A stretch of DNA of 64,000 nucleotides from Glandiceps talaboti (taxonomy: Eukaryota; Hemichordata; Enteropneusta; Spengelidae): positions 3,703,101 through 3,767,100 of the forward strand of contig NC_135550.1 of assembly GCF_964340395.1 (NCBI RefSeq), written 5' to 3'. The stretch's first letter is position 1; each line of letters opens with the position of its first letter. A program made the translations under genes and the position numbers. Shown piece by piece: positions 37,301 through 43,633 of the stretch. The notes beneath the pieces were generated by a model, which was given only the letters and a program-made list of their open reading frames with translations, made no database searches and had not been told where the DNA came from.

Positions 37301-40300
37301 GACCACAGACAGGCAAAGTTGAAGTTTTTGCTGACAATCTTCCTGGACTTCCAGACAACATTAGAAGCAGTAGTGGTGGTGGTTACTGGGTTGGCCTTGC
37401 TACAATTAGAAATCCAACATTCTCATTGTATGACATCATGGCATCTAAACCATGGATAAGATCTTTACTGTTGAAAGTAAGTGATTAGTTACCAATGGGC
37501 AATGCCTGGAGGGCTGGTTGTTTTCTAGTGGTTGGCACATTTAAATTACAACCCTCAAATTATTATGCTGCAAAATCTTAATTTATTTCCATCACAATTT
37601 TGGTAAAATGAACCAGTCATCAAACTAAGTTGACAATGACTATATATAATGTTTAAACTTACAGTTGCACATTCAGAACAAACTCACCTGATCAGCTCCT
37701 TTTACACTGGAAGCAAAATGTCGTCTTGATGTGCCTGGATGTTGAGATGTTTACATCAGTCTACACTGTCACAGGTCACTCGCTCATAAGGTCTGGCCAT
37801 GTGATACCTTATAGAATGGGACTCTCACCCAGGGCTACTATAAATGACATTCTATCGCATTATAATGGACTCCAAGTGTATAATTATTTAAATGTCTGTT
37901 TCTGAATGTGCAACCTTTTAAAATGTAAATATGTTTGCATACAGTTTAAGAGTCACATGACAGACACATTTCATTTTCTAAAACATGACAGTCAGAGCAA
38001 TTGAGGTGTGATGTATGTACATATCCATACACTGTAATTGAGTTGTGTATATCCATACACTGTAGTGTAATTGAGTTTGTGATGTGTGTACATATCCATA
38101 CACTGTAATTGAGTTTGTGATGTATGTACATATCCATACACTGTAATTGAGTTTGTGATCTATATACATATCCATACACTGTAATTGAGTTTGTGATGTA
38201 TGTACATATCCATACACTGTAATTGAGTTTGTGATCTATGTACATATCCATACACTGTAATTGAGTTTGTGATGTATGTACATATCCATACACTGTAATT
38301 GAGTTTGTGATGTGTATGTACATATCCATACACTGTAATTGAGTTTGTGATGTATGTACATATCCATACACTGTAATTGAGTTTGTGATGTATGTACATA
38401 TCCATACACTGTAATTGAGTTTGTGATCTATGTACATATCCATACACTGTAATTGAGTTTGTGATCTATGTACATATCCATACACTGTAATTGAGTTTGT
38501 GATGTATGTACATATCCATACACTGTAATTGAGTTTGTGATGTGTATGTACATATCCATACACTGTAATTGAGTTTGTGATGTGTGTACATATCCATACA
38601 CTGTAATTGAGTTTGTGATGTATGTACATATCCATACACTGTAATTGAGTTTGTGATGTGTGTACATATCCATACACTGTAATTCAGAGTTTGTGATGTA
38701 TGTACATATCCATACACTGTAATTGAGTTTGTGATGTATGTACATATCCATACACTGTAATTAGTCCCCGCGGACGAAGTCCGGAACGGGGACTTATGGA
38801 TTGGGTTCCGTCTGTCCGTGCGTCCGTGCGTGCGTGCGTCCGTCCACAGCTGTTTCTTGGAGATGCCTAGACCGATTTTTTTCAAACTTGGTACAGGGGC
38901 AACATACTATGGCATACATATGCACGTCAATTTGTTTTATGATACGATCCAATATGGCCGCCTAGCAACCATTTTGTTTGCGAATTTTCCCTGTCTAAAG
39001 CCATAACTCAGACATGCTTGAACAGATCTCATTCAAAGTTGGTATTAGGACAGTGTTCTATGACATACATGTGCGTATCCATTTTCATTGTGATACGATC
39101 CAATATGGCTGCCTGGTAGCCATTTTGTCTGTGAATTTTCATGTCCAAAGCCATAACTCAGACATGCTTGAACAGATCTCATTTAAAGTTGGTATTAGGA
39201 CAGTGTTCTATGACATACATGACTGTGCATATCCATTTTCGTCGTGATACGATCCCCCATACCCAACCAATCCTTTATTGTTGGAGGCATATTCCATGTC
39301 CAACAAGCACACACAACATATCTAAGTCTGTTTGTTTTAGGTTCACAAATGTTGTTGCGTGATCAGAGTAGTGATAATTCCTTAAAACCCAATTATAGCG
39401 GGGACTATGTCATTCTCAATGACTTGTTGAGTTGTGATCTGTGTACATATCCATACACTGTAATTGAGTTAGTGATGTGTGTATATCCATACACTGTAAT
39501 TGAGTTTGTGATGTGTATGTATATATCCATACACTGTAATTGAGTTTGTGATGTATGTACATATCCATACACTGTAATTGAGTTTGTGATGTATGTACAT
39601 ATCCATACGCTGTAATTGAGTTTGTGATCTATGTACATATCCATACACTGTAATTGAGTTTGTGATGTATGTACATATCCATACACTGTAATTGAGTTTG
39701 TGATCTATATACATATCCATACACTGTAATTGAGTTTGTGATGTATGTACATATCCATACACTGTAATTGAGTTTGTGATGTATGTACATATCCATACAC
39801 TGTAATTGAGTTTGTGATCTATGTACATATCAATACACTGTAATTGAGTTTGTGATGTATGTACATATCCATACACTGTAATTGAGTTTGTGATGTGTGT
39901 ACATATCCATATACTGTAATTGAGTTTGTGATGTATGTACATATCCATACACTGTAATTAGTCCCCGCGGACGAAGTCCGGAACAGGGACTTATGGATTG
40001 GGTTCCGTCTGTCTGTCCGTGCGTCCGTCCGTGCGTCCGTCCGTGCGTCCGTCTGTCCGCAGCTGTTTCTTGGAGATGCCTGTACCGATTTTTTTCAAAC
40101 TTGGTACAGGGGCAACATGCTATGGCATACATATGCACATCAATTTGTTTTATGATACGATCCAATATGGCCGCCTAGCAGCCATTTTGTTTGCGAATTT
40201 TCCCTGTCTAAAGCCATAACTCAGACATGCTCACACAGATCTCATTCAGAGTTGGTATTAGGACAGTGTTCTATGGCATATATGTGCATATTCATTGTTG

Positions 40301-43300
40301 TCATGATACGATCCAATATGGCCACCTGGCAGCCATTTTGTTTGTGAATTTTACATGTCCAAAGCCATAACTTAGACATGCTTGAACAGATCTCATTCAA
40401 AGTTGGTATTAGGACAGTGTTCTATGACATACATGTGCATATCCATTTTCATTGTGATACGATCCAATATGGCTGCCTGGCAGCCATTTTGTTTGCAAAT
40501 TTTCCATGTCCAAAGCCATAACTCAGACATGCTTGAACAGATCTCATTCAAAGTTGGTATTAGGACAGTGTTCTATGACATACATGTGCATATCCATTTT
40601 CATTGTGATACGATCCAATATGGCTGCCTGGCAGCCATTTTGTTTGCAAATTTTCCATGTCCAAAGCCATAACTCAGACATGCTTGAACAGATCTCATTC
40701 GAAGTTGGTATTAGGACAGTGTTCTATGACATACATGTGCATATCCATTTTCGTCATGATACGATCCAATATGGCTGCCTGGCAGCCATTTTGTTTGTGA
40801 ATTTTCCATGTCCAAAACCATAACTCAGACATGCTTGAACAGATCTCATTCAGAGTTGGTATTAGGACAGTGTTCTATGACATACATTTGCATATCCATT
40901 TTCATATTGATATGATCCCCCATACCCGACCAATCCTTTATTGTTGTAGGCATGTTCCATGTCCAACAAGCAGACACAACATATCTAAGTCTGTTTGATT
41001 TAGGTTCACAAGTGTTGTTGCGTGATCAGAGTAGTGCTAATTCCTTAAAACCCAATCATAGCGGGGACTATGTCATTCTCAATGGCTTGTTGAGTTTGTG
41101 ATGTATGTACATATCCATACACTGTAATTGAGTTTGTGATGTGTGTACATATCCATACACTGTAATTGAGTTTGTGATGTGTGTACATATCCATACACTG
41201 TAATTGAGTTTGTGATGTGTGTACATATCCATACACTGTAATTGAGTTTGTGATGTATGTACATATCCATACACTGTAATTAAGTTAATGATGTATGTAC
41301 ATATCCATACACTGTAATTGAGTTTGTGATGTGTATGTACATATCCATACACTGTAATTGAGTTTGTGATCTATATACATATCCATACACTGTAATTGAG
41401 TTTGTGATGTATGTACATATCCATACACTGTAATTGAGTTTGTGATCTATGTACATATCCATACACTGTAATTGAGTTTGTGATGTATGTACATATCCAT
41501 ACACTGTAATTGAGTTTGTGATCTATGTACATATCCATACACTGTAATTGAGTTTGTGATGTATGTACATATCCATACACTGTAATTGAGTTAGTGATGT
41601 ATGTACATATCCATACACTGTAATTGAGTTTGTGATCTATGTACATATCGATACACTGTAATTAAGTTAATGATGTATGTACATATCCATACACTGTAAT
41701 TGAGTTTGTGATGTATGTACATATCCATACACTGTAATTGAGTTTGTCATCTATGTACATATCCATACACTGTAATTGAGTTTGTGATCTATGTACATAT
41801 CCATACACTGTAATTGAGTTTGTGATATACCGGTATGTACAATTTTGTCAGTGATATGTAAATTAGATCTAAAAATGTGACTTTTTGGTCAAAAGTCTAA
41901 ATTCCAAATTTGGTGAGCAGATGAGGCTGAGATTTGGTGGGAACATTATTCGGGGTGTTCATATTAAGAAGTATTCATGACATGATGATCCCATCAGTAA
42001 TATGCAAATTAGGGCTAAAAATGTGTTACTTCCGTAAAAAATTATAATTCCAAAAGTACTGAACAGATTAAGCTGATAGTTGGTGGGAGTGTTCTCAGGG
42101 GTGTTTAGATTAAGAATTATTCATGATATTGTAATTCCATCAGTGATATGTAAATTAGTTCTGAAATATCTTTTTGGTCAAAAATCTATAATTCCAAAAC
42201 TACTGAGCAGATTGGGAATTTAATGGGGAAGTCTATGGAGATGTGTACAGGAAGGTGTATTCATAACATTAGTGGTATGGAAATTAGGTCTAAAAGTCTC
42301 AATATTGGTAAAAAACTTAGATCTTGAAAACTGATGAATGATGAATGGGACTGAGGCTTAGTGGGGGAATATGTTTCTGGAAGTGTTATTCTGCAGTTGT
42401 TGTTCAACATTTTGACACAGTTGGCCCAAGCAAACATTGCCACGCCCTTAGTAATAGTGAATCATGATGGATGTTACGAAGATAACGACATGGATGGGTG
42501 AATAAAGAATAAAAAATGTATGTAAATATACCTAGGAACATATGTGCCCATGGCAACATCCTAATACAGTTGTGCTGCGATGCCATTGTGCTAGAAAATT
42601 TAGGTGCAGGATTAGGTCACTGGTGGCTGTAGGGCAGAGGTTAATATTTAAATAGGTTGTGATGCAACACAGAGGGCGTACTCATGTGATTGCGATTCAC
42701 TTCATCCCATTTTCAACTCGTCCCATTTCAACTCGCCCAATTTTAACTCGTCCCATTTTCAACTCGCCCCATTTTTAACTCGTCCCATTTTCAACTCGCC
42801 CCAACAACACTAGGAAACGTTTATAAATCTAAACGATACATGGACTCGAAGTACGGGACCGAAAAATTTACATGATTTTACCTACGTAGCCAGTTGAGCG
42901 TAGCAAATGTAACATTTCATACCAGAAAGTGGTGTGGGTTTTGGCTAAGTGTTTGCTAGATCTAGAACTTATACTAGCACAACAACTTTCCTCAGTCATG
43001 GAATATCACTTTTCACACTTTTAGGACTTAATGTTTACAACCCAAATAAGAAATAATAATGATTATAACCAGGGAGAATATTAGTGACTGACATGCTTAC
43101 GACTTCCACGCGTACGGGTTTTGGAGACGTGTCTCTTCTCCCTCGTACTTCATTAGTGGAAAACGAGATACCACACACCCTCCAAACTGAGTACTACTAG
43201 CTTCGATTTCATATATGCACAGGTAAATTATATTGTAAAGAGTTGGGGCGAGTTGAAAATGGGGCGAGTTGAAATTGGGGCGAGTTGAAAATTGCACGAG

Positions 43301-43599
43301 TTGAGTGGGACGAGTTCAAATGGGATGAGTTGAAATTGGGACGAGTTGATCCGTCACCTACTCATGTGACTCAAGGTCACATGTTACTTCATATTCTTGC
43401 TTGGTGCAAATCATGGTGTAAATCTCATAAACATTTGACCTGGCAGATCATAAACCGTTACTGTCCATGTCTGTTCTATTTCTTAGTATGTTTTTGATAT
43501 CAGGTGAACTAAGGTGTTGAACAGATCTAAAATGCTCCTCAGACTGAAAAGGTTTTGGCAGAAACTGAAATGGTTCACTAGTGCTGTAGACATGGTGAA

Positions 43600-43633
<34 letters not shown>

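Noticed and set aside
37946-41646. Many long minus-strand frames reading YGYVHTSQTQLQC-type repeats
   Set aside because: They follow the 37-38-bp repeat, which lacks stops in several frames. They have no start context or homology and are interrupted by transposons.
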